64,000 nucleotides of DNA. Origin: Flavobacteriales bacterium UBA6772. Lineage in GTDB: Bacteria; Bacteroidota; Bacteroidia; Flavobacteriales; Flavobacteriaceae. Location of the stretch: contig CAJIYW010000006.1 of NCBI GenBank assembly GCA_905181765.1, positions 186,001 to 250,000 on the forward strand, read 5' to 3'. The translations under genes were made by a program, and so were the position numbers. The notes under the pieces were generated by a model. The model was given only the letters and a program-made list of their open reading frames with translations, did no database searches and was not told the DNA's origin. Of this stretch, positions 1-10,319 are shown in pieces. The number at the start of each line of letters is the position of its first letter. Within the stretch, counting starts at the first letter, position 1.

Positions 1-87
1 CAAGGAAGACCAAATAGATTGCATGATAGAATTAGATATCTTTTAGAAGACGATTTTTCTTGGAAAATAGAAAGATTAGCACCATAA
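1..87 (+). CDS. ppk1: C-terminal end of polyphosphate kinase 1 (partial, runs off the left edge)
   Basis: Open frame QGRPNRLHDRIRYLLEDDFSWKIERLAP* immediately upstream of sixA and ppx; identity inferred mainly from neighbours. Confidence 0.5.
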   Translation, partial: QGRPNRLHDRIRYLLEDDFSWKIERLAP

Positions 88-120
88 TTTTTTATATTTA
101 CCTAGCGCAATAAAAAATAA

Positions 121-609
121 ATGAAAACACTCTATATTGTTAGGCATGCAAAATCTTCATGGGCCTATAAAGGAATTGAAGATATTGATAGACCATTAAA
201 AAAGCGTGGTATTAAAGACGCCCATTTAATGTCTAAGTTTTTATCTAAAAAAATAGAAAAACCAGATGTTTTTGTAACAAGCAGTGCCAACAGGGCTCTG
301 CATACTGCTATTATTTTTTGTGAAAAATTTAGTTTTCCACACGCAAATCTTCAAATTAAAAGGCAGTTATATAGTTTTAGTGACGGTTATTTAGAAAAAA
401 CAATAAAAGCCTTAGATGACGGCTTTAACTCTGCGTTTATATTTAGCCATGATCATGGTATTAACACTTTTGTTAATGAATTTGGAAGTAAACCGATTGC
501 ACATGTTCCTACGTGTGGTGTAATTGCCATACAGTTTCAAGAAAAACATTGGAAAAACATCAAAAAAGGAAAAACTGTTTTAATAGAATCTCCTAAAAAT
601 AATAAATAA
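121..609 (+). CDS. sixA: SixA-type phosphohistidine phosphatase (histidine phosphatase superfamily)
   Basis: N-terminal LYIVRHAKSSW (RHG-like motif), FIFSHDHGIN; 162 aa. Confidence 0.85.
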   Translation: MKTLYIVRHAKSSWAYKGIEDIDRPLKKRGIKDAHLMSKFLSKKIEKPDVFVTSSANRALHTAIIFCEKFSFPHANLQIKRQLYSFSDGYLEKTIKALDDGFNSAFIFSHDHGINTFVNEFGSKPIAHVPTCGVIAIQFQEKHWKNIKKGKTVLIESPKNNK

Positions 610-613
610 AAAA

Positions 614-1525
614 ATTGTTAGAAATAAAAAAATTGCTGCAATTGATATTGGCTCTAATGCTATTAGGCTGCTAATCTCAAATGTAATTATCTCTGAAGAC
701 AGAGAACCTCAATTTAAAAAATCTTCTTTAGTGAGGGTTCCAATTCGTCTAGGAGCAGATGCTTTTACTAATAATGGTATTATTAGCGATACCAATATTA
801 GCAGATTAATAGACGCGATGGAAGCATTTAAATTATTAATGAACGTGCATGGAGTAGCACAATACAAAGCTTGTGCAACCTCTGCAATGAGAGAGGCGAC
901 CAACAGCAAAGAGGTTACTGATAAAATATTATCGAAGACAGGTGTAAAAATTGATGTTATTGGAGGTAAAGAAGAAGCAGCTATTATATTCTCTACAGAT
1001 TTAAGTGAATTAATTGAAGGAGAAAACTCTTATTTATATGTAGATGTTGGAGGTGGAAGTACAGAGTTTACATTGTTTTCTAAGGGTGAAATTATAAGCT
1101 CAAAATCTTTTAAAATGGGTACCGTACGTCTTCTAAATAACAATAAAGCGCTAAACAAAGAAATATTTACCAACGTAGAAAAGTGGATTAAAAAGAGCAC
1201 AAAAGATTTAAAAAGAGTCTCTTTAATTGGTTCTGGAGGAAATATTAATAAATTATTTAAAATGTCTGGCAGATCAGAAGGAAAACCTATCTCTTTCATC
1301 TATTTAAATGCACAATACCAGTTTTTAAAACAAATGTCATATGATGATAGAATTTCTGAATTAAGTCTAAACCCAGATAGAGCAGATGTTATTATACCCG
1401 CTACAAAAATTTATCTTTCTGCAATGAAATGGAGTGGTGCTAGAAAAATATATGTTCCTAAAATAGGATTATCTGACGGGATTATCAAAAGTTTATACTA
1501 TTCTAGTCTAGAAAAAAAAGTTTAA
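614..1525 (+). CDS. ppx: Ppx/GppA family exopolyphosphatase
   Basis: Frame extends upstream of the listed GTG (731): KKIAAIDIGSNAIRLLISNV...; YVDVGGGSTEF, LIGSGGNINKL motifs. No ATG/GTG/TTG is available in frame before AAIDIGSN. Confidence 0.85.
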   Translation: MVRNKKIAAIDIGSNAIRLLISNVIISEDREPQFKKSSLVRVPIRLGADAFTNNGIISDTNISRLIDAMEAFKLLMNVHGVAQYKACATSAMREATNSKEVTDKILSKTGVKIDVIGGKEEAAIIFSTDLSELIEGENSYLYVDVGGGSTEFTLFSKGEIISSKSFKMGTVRLLNNNKALNKEIFTNVEKWIKKSTKDLKRVSLIGSGGNINKLFKMSGRSEGKPISFIYLNAQYQFLKQMSYDDRISELSLNPDRADVIIPATKIYLSAMKWSGARKIYVPKIGLSDGIIKSLYYSSLEKKV

Positions 1526-2544
1526 ATATTTTCTTTTAAATGAGTATAAATAAGTCTATTAAATACCTCATTATCATTATTTAAAAAAGAGGTTTCTATT
1601 GGAAGATATGATACGTTTTTAATTTTATTTACCAATCGAACATAATCTTTTTCTGTAGTTAAAATTATTTTTGAGGATTTCATGGTATCAAATTTATTTT
1701 TAACTTCTTCTATTTCCTTATCAGAAAAATAATGATGATCTGCATATTTTAAATGCTGAAATTGCACGTTTAAACTTTTTAAATAATTTAATAATGGTGC
1801 AGGATTTGCAATACCTGTAATTAACAATACTTCAAAATTTTTCAGGTCTGAAGTTAACATCTCTGTTGCACCTAAAACAGATTCTGCATAAGAAATACTG
1901 GTAAAGAATACTTCTTTATTAAATTTAAGTAACTTTTGTTTTATTAATTTTTGTGATTCTTTAGTTAAATGTTCAGGACATTTGGTCACCAAGATTATAT
2001 CTGCTCTTTTTGCTCCTTCTCTACTTTCTCTTAAACGCCCCATTGGAAGTAAAAAATCATCCATAAACAGGTCGTCAAACTTAGTTAATAAAATATAGAA
2101 ACTTCCTTTTACCTTTCTATGCTGAAAAGCATCATCTAATAAAATTACTTCTGGAGTATTACTTTTAATTAAATTTGCAATACCTTTTACTCTGTTGGCA
2201 CATACAGCAACATCAATATTTTTAAATTTCTGAAAATACTGTAAAGGCTCATCTCCAACATCTATTGCCACATGATTTTTATTTAATAAAACAAAACCTT
2301 TAGTTTCCCTATTATAACCTCTACTTAAAACAGCTGTTTTAAAATTATTTTTCAATAAACGAATTAAATACTCAATTTGAGGAGTTTTCCCAGTTCCGCC
2401 TACACTCAAGTTTCCTACTACAATAACCGGTGTTTTAAACGAGGTCTGATAGAAAATACCTGTATTAAAAAAGAAATTACGGATGCGAGTGACAAAATCG
2501 TACAAAATGGCAAATGGAAAGAGTATAAATCTAAGTACTTTCAT
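1522..2544 (-). CDS. lpxK: Tetraacyldisaccharide 4'-kinase
   Basis: PVIVVGNLSVGGTGKTPQIEYL P-loop, LSRGYNR, LLDDAFQHRKV. Confidence 0.93.
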   Translation of the reverse strand: MKVLRFILFPFAILYDFVTRIRNFFFNTGIFYQTSFKTPVIVVGNLSVGGTGKTPQIEYLIRLLKNNFKTAVLSRGYNRETKGFVLLNKNHVAIDVGDEPLQYFQKFKNIDVAVCANRVKGIANLIKSNTPEVILLDDAFQHRKVKGSFYILLTKFDDLFMDDFLLPMGRLRESREGAKRADIILVTKCPEHLTKESQKLIKQKLLKFNKEVFFTSISYAESVLGATEMLTSDLKNFEVLLITGIANPAPLLNYLKSLNVQFQHLKYADHHYFSDKEIEEVKNKFDTMKSSKIILTTEKDYVRLVNKIKNVSYLPIETSFLNNDNEVFNRLIYTHLKENI

Positions 2545-2597
2545 TACGGTAAAAATACATTAAAATTGTTAACTTTGGTTTTAGAAAAGATAACGGA

Positions 2598-3692
2598 ATG
2601 AATATAAAAGAAGTTACAAATTATTTAGAAGAATTAGCTCCTTTAAATTATGCTGAAGATTTTGATAATGTTGGTTTATTAGTAGGTAGTTACCAAACAG
2701 ATGTTTCTGGGATTTTAGTAACCTTAGATACCCTAGAAGAAACAGTAGATGAAGCAATCTCTAAAAATTGTAATTTAATTATTAGCTTCCACCCAATAAT
2801 TTTTGGAGGATTAAAAAAATTAAACGGAAACTCATACGTAGAAAGAGTAGTTTTAAAAGCAATAAAAAATGATATTGCCATTTATGCAACGCATACAGCT
2901 TTAGACAATTCTAAACACGGAGTTTCAGCAAAAATCTGCGAAGTTTTAGGGCTAAAAAACACTAAAATATTAATTCCTAAAAAAGGAGTTATCAAAAAAC
3001 TAATCACTACTGTTCCAGCACAAAATGCAACAGTATTGCGAAATTTTCTTTTTGAAGCTGGTGCAGGAAGCATTGGTAATTATAATAATTGTTCCTTTAA
3101 TACCGTAGGCGAAGGAACCTATCAAGGAAATAAAGATTCAAACCCGGTAAAAGGGGAAAAAGGTAAACTTCATACAGAGCAAGAAATACAAATTAGTGTT
3201 GTTTTTGAGAGCAAGCATGAAAGCAATGTCTTAAAAGCATTAAATAAAAATCATCCCTATGAAGAAGTAGCATATGATATTATTACTACAGAAAATATAC
3301 ATCAAGATATTGGTATGGGAATGATTGGCGAACTTCCAAAAGAAATGAACGAGAAAGATTTCTTATTGTTTTTAAAAACAGTTATGAAAACCGAATGTAT
3401 TCGGCATTCAGAATTATTAAATAAAAAAATAAGAAAAGTAGCCCTTTTAGGCGGAGCTGGTAGTTTTGCGATTTCTAATGCAAAAAGAGCTGGTGCAGAC
3501 GCTTATGTAAGTGCAGATTTTAAATATCATGAATTTTTTAAAGCCGAAAAAAGCATTTTATTGGCAGATATTGGCCATTATGAGAGTGAACAGTTTACAA
3601 AAAACCTTTTGGTTGACTATCTTACGAAAAAAATTAGTAATTTCGCAGTCATTTTATCGGAAAAAAGTACAAATCCAATTTATTACATATAA
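2598..3692 (+). CDS. Nif3-like dinuclear metal center hexameric protein
   Basis: LEELAPLNYAEDFDNVGLLVG, ISFHPIIFGGLK, YATHTALDN, HPYEEVAYDI, GAGSFAISNAKRAGADAYVSADFKYHEF. Confidence 0.92.
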   Translation: MNIKEVTNYLEELAPLNYAEDFDNVGLLVGSYQTDVSGILVTLDTLEETVDEAISKNCNLIISFHPIIFGGLKKLNGNSYVERVVLKAIKNDIAIYATHTALDNSKHGVSAKICEVLGLKNTKILIPKKGVIKKLITTVPAQNATVLRNFLFEAGAGSIGNYNNCSFNTVGEGTYQGNKDSNPVKGEKGKLHTEQEIQISVVFESKHESNVLKALNKNHPYEEVAYDIITTENIHQDIGMGMIGELPKEMNEKDFLLFLKTVMKTECIRHSELLNKKIRKVALLGGAGSFAISNAKRAGADAYVSADFKYHEFFKAEKSILLADIGHYESEQFTKNLLVDYLTKKISNFAVILSEKSTNPIYYI

Positions 3693-3694
3693 AC

Positions 3695-4468
3695 ATGGCA
3701 AAGAAGAAAGAAATTTCAGTTGAGCAAAAATTAAGAGCATTGTATGACCTACAATTAATAGACTCTAGAATTGATGAAATTAGAAACGTTAGAGGTGAAT
3801 TACCTTTAGAAGTTGAAGATTTAGAAGATGAAGTTGCCGGATTAAATACCCGTATTTCTAATTTAACGGAAGATGCTTCTAATTTAGAAACAGAAATCAA
3901 CAATAAGAAACAAGCGATAGAAGATTCTAATGTTTTGATGAAAAAATATGATGAGCAACAAAAAAATGTTAGAAATAACAGAGAATTTGACTCATTGTCT
4001 AAAGAAATCGAATTTCAAGATTTAGAAATTCAATTAGCTGAAAAAAGAATTAATGAGTACAAGGTTAAAATTGCTCAGAAAAACGAAGTAATTGACGGTA
4101 CTAAAGAAAAATTAGAAAAGCAGGATAAACACTTAGGTCATAAGAAGGCTGAATTGGATGCAATTTTAAAAGAAACTGAAAAAGAAGAAAAAATTTTAGG
4201 AGAAAAATCTGAAGAGTTCGCTAAATCTTTAGACACTCATTTATATGCTGCATATACAAGAATTAGAACCAAAGTTAAAAATGGTTTAGCTGTAGTTGCA
4301 ATTGAAAGAGGCGCTTCTGGAGGATCGTATTTCACAATACCACCGCAGGTTCAATTAGAAATTGCAAACAGAAAAAAGATAACTATAGATGAGCATAGTG
4401 GACGTATTTTAGTTGACGCTGCATTAGCTGAAGAAGAAAAAGCGAAAATGGACAAACTGTTTTCTTAA
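3695..4468 (+). CDS. Coiled-coil protein of the C4-type zinc ribbon family (zf-RING_7-like), co-directional with nif3
   Basis: Long coiled coil, then AIERGASGGSYFTIPPQVQLEIANRKKITIDEHSGRILVD. Confidence 0.8.
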   Translation: MAKKKEISVEQKLRALYDLQLIDSRIDEIRNVRGELPLEVEDLEDEVAGLNTRISNLTEDASNLETEINNKKQAIEDSNVLMKKYDEQQKNVRNNREFDSLSKEIEFQDLEIQLAEKRINEYKVKIAQKNEVIDGTKEKLEKQDKHLGHKKAELDAILKETEKEEKILGEKSEEFAKSLDTHLYAAYTRIRTKVKNGLAVVAIERGASGGSYFTIPPQVQLEIANRKKITIDEHSGRILVDAALAEEEKAKMDKLFS

Positions 4469-4490
4469 TTTCTAATTATAATTCACAAAA

Positions 4491-4518
4491 AAACTCGAAG
4501 CTTTAAAGCTTCGAGTTT
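4491..4518. terminator. Bidirectional intrinsic terminator
   Basis: Perfect palindrome AAACTCGAAGCTTTAAAGCTTCGAGTTT followed by a T tract. Confidence 0.9.
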
Positions 4519-4542
4519 TTTTTTATTTATTTTTCTAATCAA

Positions 4543-6457
4543 CTAATAATCTAACTTTCTTAAATAACTTAGTTTTTCTTTCCAAATCTCTAAATCCTCT
4601 TTAAATTCATTTACTCTGTTCTTAACATTTAAGACTAAAGGATTGTCGTCTTTCGCATTTGAAAAGAAACCAAGATTGTTTTCTAGTTGTTGCATTTCTT
4701 TCACAACTTCGTCCATCTTTTTTCTAATAAATAATTGTTCTGAATCTAATTTTCTAAAATCTTCATTTACAAACAAACCATCTATAACATGCGTAAATTT
4801 TAGCATGGCAACTTCTTTCTTATCTAAAGACAAGCCCTTCTAACAATCTATCTATTTGTTTGTTGAATTTACCCTCTAAATACCTAACATCTCTAGGTAA
4901 TTGCCCTAATTCCTGCCATGTTTTAATAGCATCTAAAACACTTTCTTTTGTATGTTCTTTTTCTTCTTTTAAAGTCTCTAAAAAGGCTTTCTTCGCATCT
5001 ACATTTGCTTGCTGCTCTTTACTAACTGAATTTTTCTGATCGTGATATCTGTCAAAATAAGAGTTACAAGCTGCTTTAAATTTATTCCAAATATCATCAG
5101 AAAATTTTCTAGGAACATGCCCTATCTTTTTCCAATCTGCCTGAATCTTCTTCATTGCCTCTGTCGCTACTTCCCAATCTTCACTCTCTTTTAAAGACTC
5201 TGCAATTTCTATTAAAGCAATCTTCTTTTTTAAATTTTCTTGTTGCTCAGATTTTTCATCTTTATAAAAATGATTTTTTGAGCTATTAAATTTCTTTGTC
5301 GCCGTTTTAAATTTTTGCCAAACCTCTTCACTTTTAGCATATGGCAATTTACCTGCATTAAAATACTCTTGTCTTAACTTCTCTGTTTCTACAATACTAT
5401 TTTGCCAATCTTTGTGTGTTTTATTATTTGAAGTGTCGTACGCATTAAAACGCTCGATAACTGCTAGTTTTAAAGCTATAATATCTTGATACTTCGACTT
5501 CATATCACGAAAATGTTCGTGACGCTTGTCGTGTATTTCTTTAGTTATAGCACTAAATTTCTGCCATACATCTTCCCTTACATCTTTTGCTACTGGTCCA
5601 ATATCTTCTTTCCAAATCTTGTGCAACTCTTGTAATTCTTTAAAAGCTTCGTTTACATCGGCAGATGCTGCTAAAGCTTCAGCTTTTAAAATAATTTTTA
5701 ATTTTTCTTCTAAATTGTTTTTAAAGTCTAAATCTCTAAAATCATTACTTAAATGCAATAAATCATAAAAACGCTCTACATGATGATGATACGTTTTCCA
5801 AGTATCATTGTAACGAGTTTTAGAAACGGCACCAATAGAACGCCAAGTATCTTGCAATACTCTAAACTCTTTATACATGGTATTTGCATCCGCATTCTCG
5901 ATAAGACTCTTTAAGCCCTCAATTACTTGAACTCTTTTATCAAGATTGTCATTCATTTGCTTATCTATAGCATTGTAATGCGCATCTCTTTGTTTTTTAT
6001 AATCAGATAATAGCGAATTGTAATCTCCTTTTACAGAGCTCGTAAATTGAAAATCTATTACATTACCTCCTTCTTCTAAGAATACTTTTTTCTTTTCTGC
6101 TAATAAAGCACCAAATTTTATATTGAAAGCACTTTTAATAACTTCTATTTGGTCTTTTATTTTATTTACTGGATTGTTAGATAATATATTTTGTAGTTCC
6201 TTTACTAATTCTTCTAAAGATAAAATAGTATAATCTGTAGCAACAATTTTATCTGTTTTCACCTCATCCTGCGCTTTATCAACTACTTTTTCAACTGAAG
6301 CTGTTACCTCGAGCTCTGCCTCTTTAGGAATCTCCTCTAACACTTCTTCAGCTACTATTGGTTCATCTACTTTTACCTCTGTAACTTCGTTTACTAGGAC
6401 TTCATTTGTTTCTACCGTTTTTTCAACGTTTTCTTCATTATTATCTAACATATTCAT
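4543..6457 (-). CDS. DUF349 domain-containing protein (frameshifted near 4830)
   Basis: Repeated W-x3-G/W DUF349 units; ORF 4820-6457 ends ...RLLEGL|VFR* and continues as ...GL|SLDKKEVAMLKFTHVIDGLFV in ORF 4543-4833 if one G is removed. Confidence 0.88.
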
Positions 6458-6549
6458 AATGTTTAAGTTCGGTTAATAATTCACTATTATTAAAGTCTAT
6501 AAAGATACAGACAACTTACTAATTAAACAAAAAGTGAGGTTAAAATCTA

Positions 6550-7308
6550 TTATATTGATTCATTCCAAATTCTCCAAGATTCCTCAGCTTGCATTTCTAA
6601 CATTTCGAAACCATTTTTAATACTTGCACCTTGTTGTTTTCCTTTTGCTAAAAAAGCAGAAATTTCTGGATTGTATATTAAATCGAATAATAAGTGTTTC
6701 TCTGATAAAAATTGATACGGAATATTTGGTGATAAATGAATATCTGGTGAAGTTCCTATTGGCGTACAATTAACAATTATATGATATTTATTTAGCACTT
6801 CATTCGTTAAGTCATTATAAGAAATCTCCTCTTTTCCTGAAGGTTTCCTAGAAACAAATTTATACTGTATTTTATTCTTTTTAAGCGCATATGCGATTGC
6901 TTTAGAAGCACCACCTGTTCCTAATATTAAAGCAAATTTATGATGTGATTTTAAGTAAGGGGAAATTGAGTTTTCAAAACCTACAACATCTGTATTATAA
7001 CCCTTTAAATTGCCGCTTTTTGTAAATTTAATAGTATTTACAGCTCCTATTTCTTTTGCAGTATCATCTATGATATCTAAATGCTGCATTACTTCCTCTT
7101 TGTAAGGAATTGTTACATTTATTCCTTTTAAACAAGTTTCGTCCTTAATTATTGACGAAAAATCTGCAATGTCTTGAATGTCAAAATTTTTATATTCATG
7201 CTTATTTAAACCTAATAACTCAAACTTTTTAGCAAAATAGCCTCGAGAGAATGAGTAAGAAATATTTTTACCTAAAAGACCGAAAACTTTATTCTTTTTT
7301 TCTTCCAT
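6550..7308 (-). CDS. aroE: Shikimate dehydrogenase
   Basis: FGLLGKNISYSFS, GINVTIPYKEEV, GAVNTIKF, LILGTGGASKAIAYAL, NGFEMLEMQAEESW. Confidence 0.92.
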   Translation of the reverse strand: MEEKKNKVFGLLGKNISYSFSRGYFAKKFELLGLNKHEYKNFDIQDIADFSSIIKDETCLKGINVTIPYKEEVMQHLDIIDDTAKEIGAVNTIKFTKSGNLKGYNTDVVGFENSISPYLKSHHKFALILGTGGASKAIAYALKKNKIQYKFVSRKPSGKEEISYNDLTNEVLNKYHIIVNCTPIGTSPDIHLSPNIPYQFLSEKHLLFDLIYNPEISAFLAKGKQQGASIKNGFEMLEMQAEESWRIWNESI

Positions 7309-8296
7309 AATAATCTATGCTTAACACTAATGAGATACCAAAAATAATATAAAATATGGCAACCCAAGTTTCTAAAAGTGAAAAATCTGGTATAAATCGG
7401 TTGTAGTTCTCAATAATTTTATTTCCTTTTTTATCTAACAAAAACGTTTCATTATTAATTAAATAAATAGCTTTTTTCCAAGGCCAAACAATCCCCAAAG
7501 AACCTGTTATGAAACCAATAATTATAGCAGTAACAATAGCGTTCCATCTTTTTAATACATACCCTAATACATGACTAATAGAAACTAAGCCAAATACAGA
7601 ACCTAACGTAAAAACACTAATTATTTTAAGATATCTGATTTTTTCTGGATCCTCTAATACTTCAAAATTACCAGTTATTAAATTGGTAACTACAAACAGT
7701 AACTCATTTACAGAATCTACTAATAATAACACATAATTACCCATTAAAATTAGGATAAAAGAGCCTGAAAGCCCAGGAAGCGTCATCCCAGAAACACCAA
7801 TTATTCCACAAATAAAAACAAACCAAAGATTATCATTCTCTCTTGCTGGGTTTAAAAAACTAATTCCTAAACCTACAGAAATACCTACTATTAAAGAAAT
7901 TATATTTGCACTATTCCATTCGCCAAAACCTTTACCAATGTAATAAACGGATCCTATTATCATTCCAAAAAACCAACTCCAAACATAGAGTTCATAGTAC
8001 TGTAAAAAATAATCTAAAACTAAAGAAATACTGAAGTAACTAAAAATACTTCCCCCCATAACTAGCAATAAAAACGGGCCGTTTACATAGCTATAAAAAC
8101 TTTTAAATCGAAAGTTTATTAAAAGCTTAAAAGCAATGAAGTTAATTTTTCTAAAAGAATAAATTAATTCTTCATAAAAACCAAGAACAAAAGAAACTGT
8201 TCCGCCAGAAACACCAGGTACTTTGTTTGCCGCACCCATTGCCAAACCTTTTAAAAAAAGATTTATTTTCTGTGAAAAAGTTCGTTCTTTTTGCAT
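7289..8296 (-). CDS. DUF368 membrane protein (candidate polyprenyl-phosphate transporter), copy 2
   Basis: LFLKGLAMGAANKVPGVSGGTVSFVLGFYEELI, GVSGMTLPGLSGSFILILMGNY. Confidence 0.9.
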   Translation of the reverse strand: MQKERTFSQKINLFLKGLAMGAANKVPGVSGGTVSFVLGFYEELIYSFRKINFIAFKLLINFRFKSFYSYVNGPFLLLVMGGSIFSYFSISLVLDYFLQYYELYVWSWFFGMIIGSVYYIGKGFGEWNSANIISLIVGISVGLGISFLNPARENDNLWFVFICGIIGVSGMTLPGLSGSFILILMGNYVLLLVDSVNELLFVVTNLITGNFEVLEDPEKIRYLKIISVFTLGSVFGLVSISHVLGYVLKRWNAIVTAIIIGFITGSLGIVWPWKKAIYLINNETFLLDKKGNKIIENYNRFIPDFSLLETWVAIFYIIFGISLVLSIDYYGRKKE

Positions 8297-9219
8297 TACT
8301 CTTTTTTAACTGCTAATTTTTCCATTAATAAAATTAAGCCAAAACCAACAAATGCTAAAATAATTGCAAACATTAATTTAGGGTCGCCATCGAAAGAAAA
8401 GGGCGAAATACTTTCTTCTACTAAGGGTTTTACAACTCCATGTCTGTCTATATAAGTGGAAACAGCCTCTTTCCATGGCCAAACTTTATTTAAAGAACCT
8501 AACATAAGACCCGTTAATACAATTAACATTTGGTTCTTATAATTTGAAAAAAGCCATTTTAATAACCTTGCGAATGAAAGCAACCCAATAATTACACCCA
8601 CTGCAATTGCTCCAATAATTTTATAATCTTTAGTTGTAATCGCAGTCATAACAATTGGATATGCTCCTAATAACAATAAAATATAAGAGCCTGAAATTCC
8701 AGGTAAAATCATGGCACAAGAGGCAATAGCACCCGCAAAAACTAAAAATAAATAATTAATTTCACCAACATTTGTAGGTGGTACAACCGTAACTAAATAA
8801 CCAAATGAAATACCTAAAATGAATAAAATAATAATCTTAGCATTCCAGATTTCTACTTGTTTCCCTATATAAATAATACTTGCTAACACCAATCCGAAGA
8901 AAAAAGACCACAATAAAACGGGTTCGTTTTCTAACAACCATTTAATGGTTTTTGCTAAAGAAAAAATACTGATAGAAACTCCAACAAAAAGTGCCAGTAA
9001 AAAAGAGCCATTTACCTGTTTCCAAGCAGCTTCTATTCCGTCTGATTTTAATATTTTTAATAGTTTAAAGTTTATATTGCTTATCGATTCTAAAAGCTCT
9101 TCATAAATTCCAGAGATAAATGCAATTGTTCCGCCAGAAACCCCAGGAACTACATCTGCCGCTCCCATTGCCATTCCTTTGAGTCCAATTACTATATACT
9201 CTTTTAAACTTCTTCCCAT
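8296..9219 (-). CDS. DUF368 membrane protein (candidate polyprenyl-phosphate transporter), copy 1
   Basis: IGLKGMAMGAADVVPGVSGGTIAFISGIYEELL, SCAMILPGISGSYILLLLGAY. Confidence 0.9.
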   Translation of the reverse strand: MGRSLKEYIVIGLKGMAMGAADVVPGVSGGTIAFISGIYEELLESISNINFKLLKILKSDGIEAAWKQVNGSFLLALFVGVSISIFSLAKTIKWLLENEPVLLWSFFFGLVLASIIYIGKQVEIWNAKIIILFILGISFGYLVTVVPPTNVGEINYLFLVFAGAIASCAMILPGISGSYILLLLGAYPIVMTAITTKDYKIIGAIAVGVIIGLLSFARLLKWLFSNYKNQMLIVLTGLMLGSLNKVWPWKEAVSTYIDRHGVVKPLVEESISPFSFDGDPKLMFAIILAFVGFGLILLMEKLAVKKE

Positions 9220-9317
9220 TATATTTTCTTATTTTTGTAAAAAACGAAGATAGTAGAATTTGAATAAAAAATAGAAGCGTTTATTCTATTTGTATATTTT
9301 ATTAATAACACATAAGA

Positions 9318-10252
9318 TGCCAAAAAAAGGAAAAGCAAAAAATACGTTGAATAAAGCAAAGCACACCAAGTTAATGAATCGGAAAATTAACAAAGTAAAA
9401 CTAGAAAAACAGCTACATAAAGAGCGTTTGAAAGCTATTATTAAAAAAGTGAATGAAGAAAAAATGAATAAGAAAATGACTAATAAATTAAAATATTTTT
9501 TTGGTGTATTTATTTCTTTACCTCTATTACCTGTTTTATATTTTCAAGGAAAAAAAATCAAAAAAGAAATTCCTAAGCTTCCAGAAGCAAAAAACCCAAA
9601 AGGTTTTGTAAATGGTAATTTTAAAGATACTTTACACGTACTTTCTATTGGTGAAAGCACCATTGCGGGAGTTGGTGTAGAATTTCATGAAAACGGATTT
9701 ACAGGAGCTTTAGCAAATACCCTTTCTACAGAGCTACAAAGCAACATTAATTGGCATGTATACGCAAGAAGTGGCTATACTGTAAAACAAGTTTGTGAAA
9801 AAATTATTGCTAAAATTGAAGAAAAAACTACCGATCTTATTGTTATTGGAATGGGCGGAAACGATGCTTTTACCCTAAATTCGCCTAAAAAATGGACAAA
9901 GGCAATAAAAAACCTTATAAGCTTATTACACGTTAAATTCCCCGAAACTCCAATATTCTTTACAAATATGCCTCCTATTAAGGAGTTTCCTGCATTTACA
10001 AGACCAATTAAATTTGTGATTGGTAATTTAGTTGAAATTTTAGGAGAACATTTACGTATTGCGGTAAATAACAAACCAAACATTTATTATAACAATGAAA
10101 TTATCACTTTAAAAAAATGGAGTAAAAGAAACACATTACCCAACAATGACTCTAAACTTTACTTCAGTGATGGCATGCATCCCTCAGAATTAACATACAA
10201 AGTTTGGGGAAAAGAAACTGGTCTTTTTATAAAGTCAAAAATTAGAAAATAG
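9318..10252 (+). CDS. SGNH/GDSL hydrolase with an N-terminal basic extension (possibly two genes fused by an indel)
   Basis: LSIGESTIAGVGVE (block I), VIGMGGNDAF, FSDGMHPSELTY (block V DxxH); N-terminus MPKKGKAKNTLNKAKHTKLMNRKINK is very basic. Confidence 0.75.
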
Positions 10253-10270
10253 AAAAATAGATATAAATAA

Positions 10271-10298
10271 AAAATCTCAAGCTTTCACTTGAGATTTT
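10271..10298. terminator. Intrinsic terminator between convergent genes
   Basis: AAAATCTCAAG-ctttca-CTTGAGATTTT. Confidence 0.85.
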
Positions 10299-10319
10299 AC
10301 ATATAAAATAGTTTCTATT

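Noticed and set aside
709-909. Antisense ORFs such as 709-909, 1030-1299, 9775-10083, 10808-11275, 24122-24481, 40469-40837 and 45233-45601
   Set aside because: They lie opposite strongly conserved coding genes, carry no recognisable motifs and have low-complexity hydrophobic or Ser/Leu-rich composition typical of spurious antisense frames in AT-rich DNA.
4820-4840. Programmed ribosomal frameshifting as explanation for the split genes
   Set aside because: The break sites share no slippery heptamer or downstream structure, occur in unrelated genes and need different directions (+1 and -1), so indel errors fit better.
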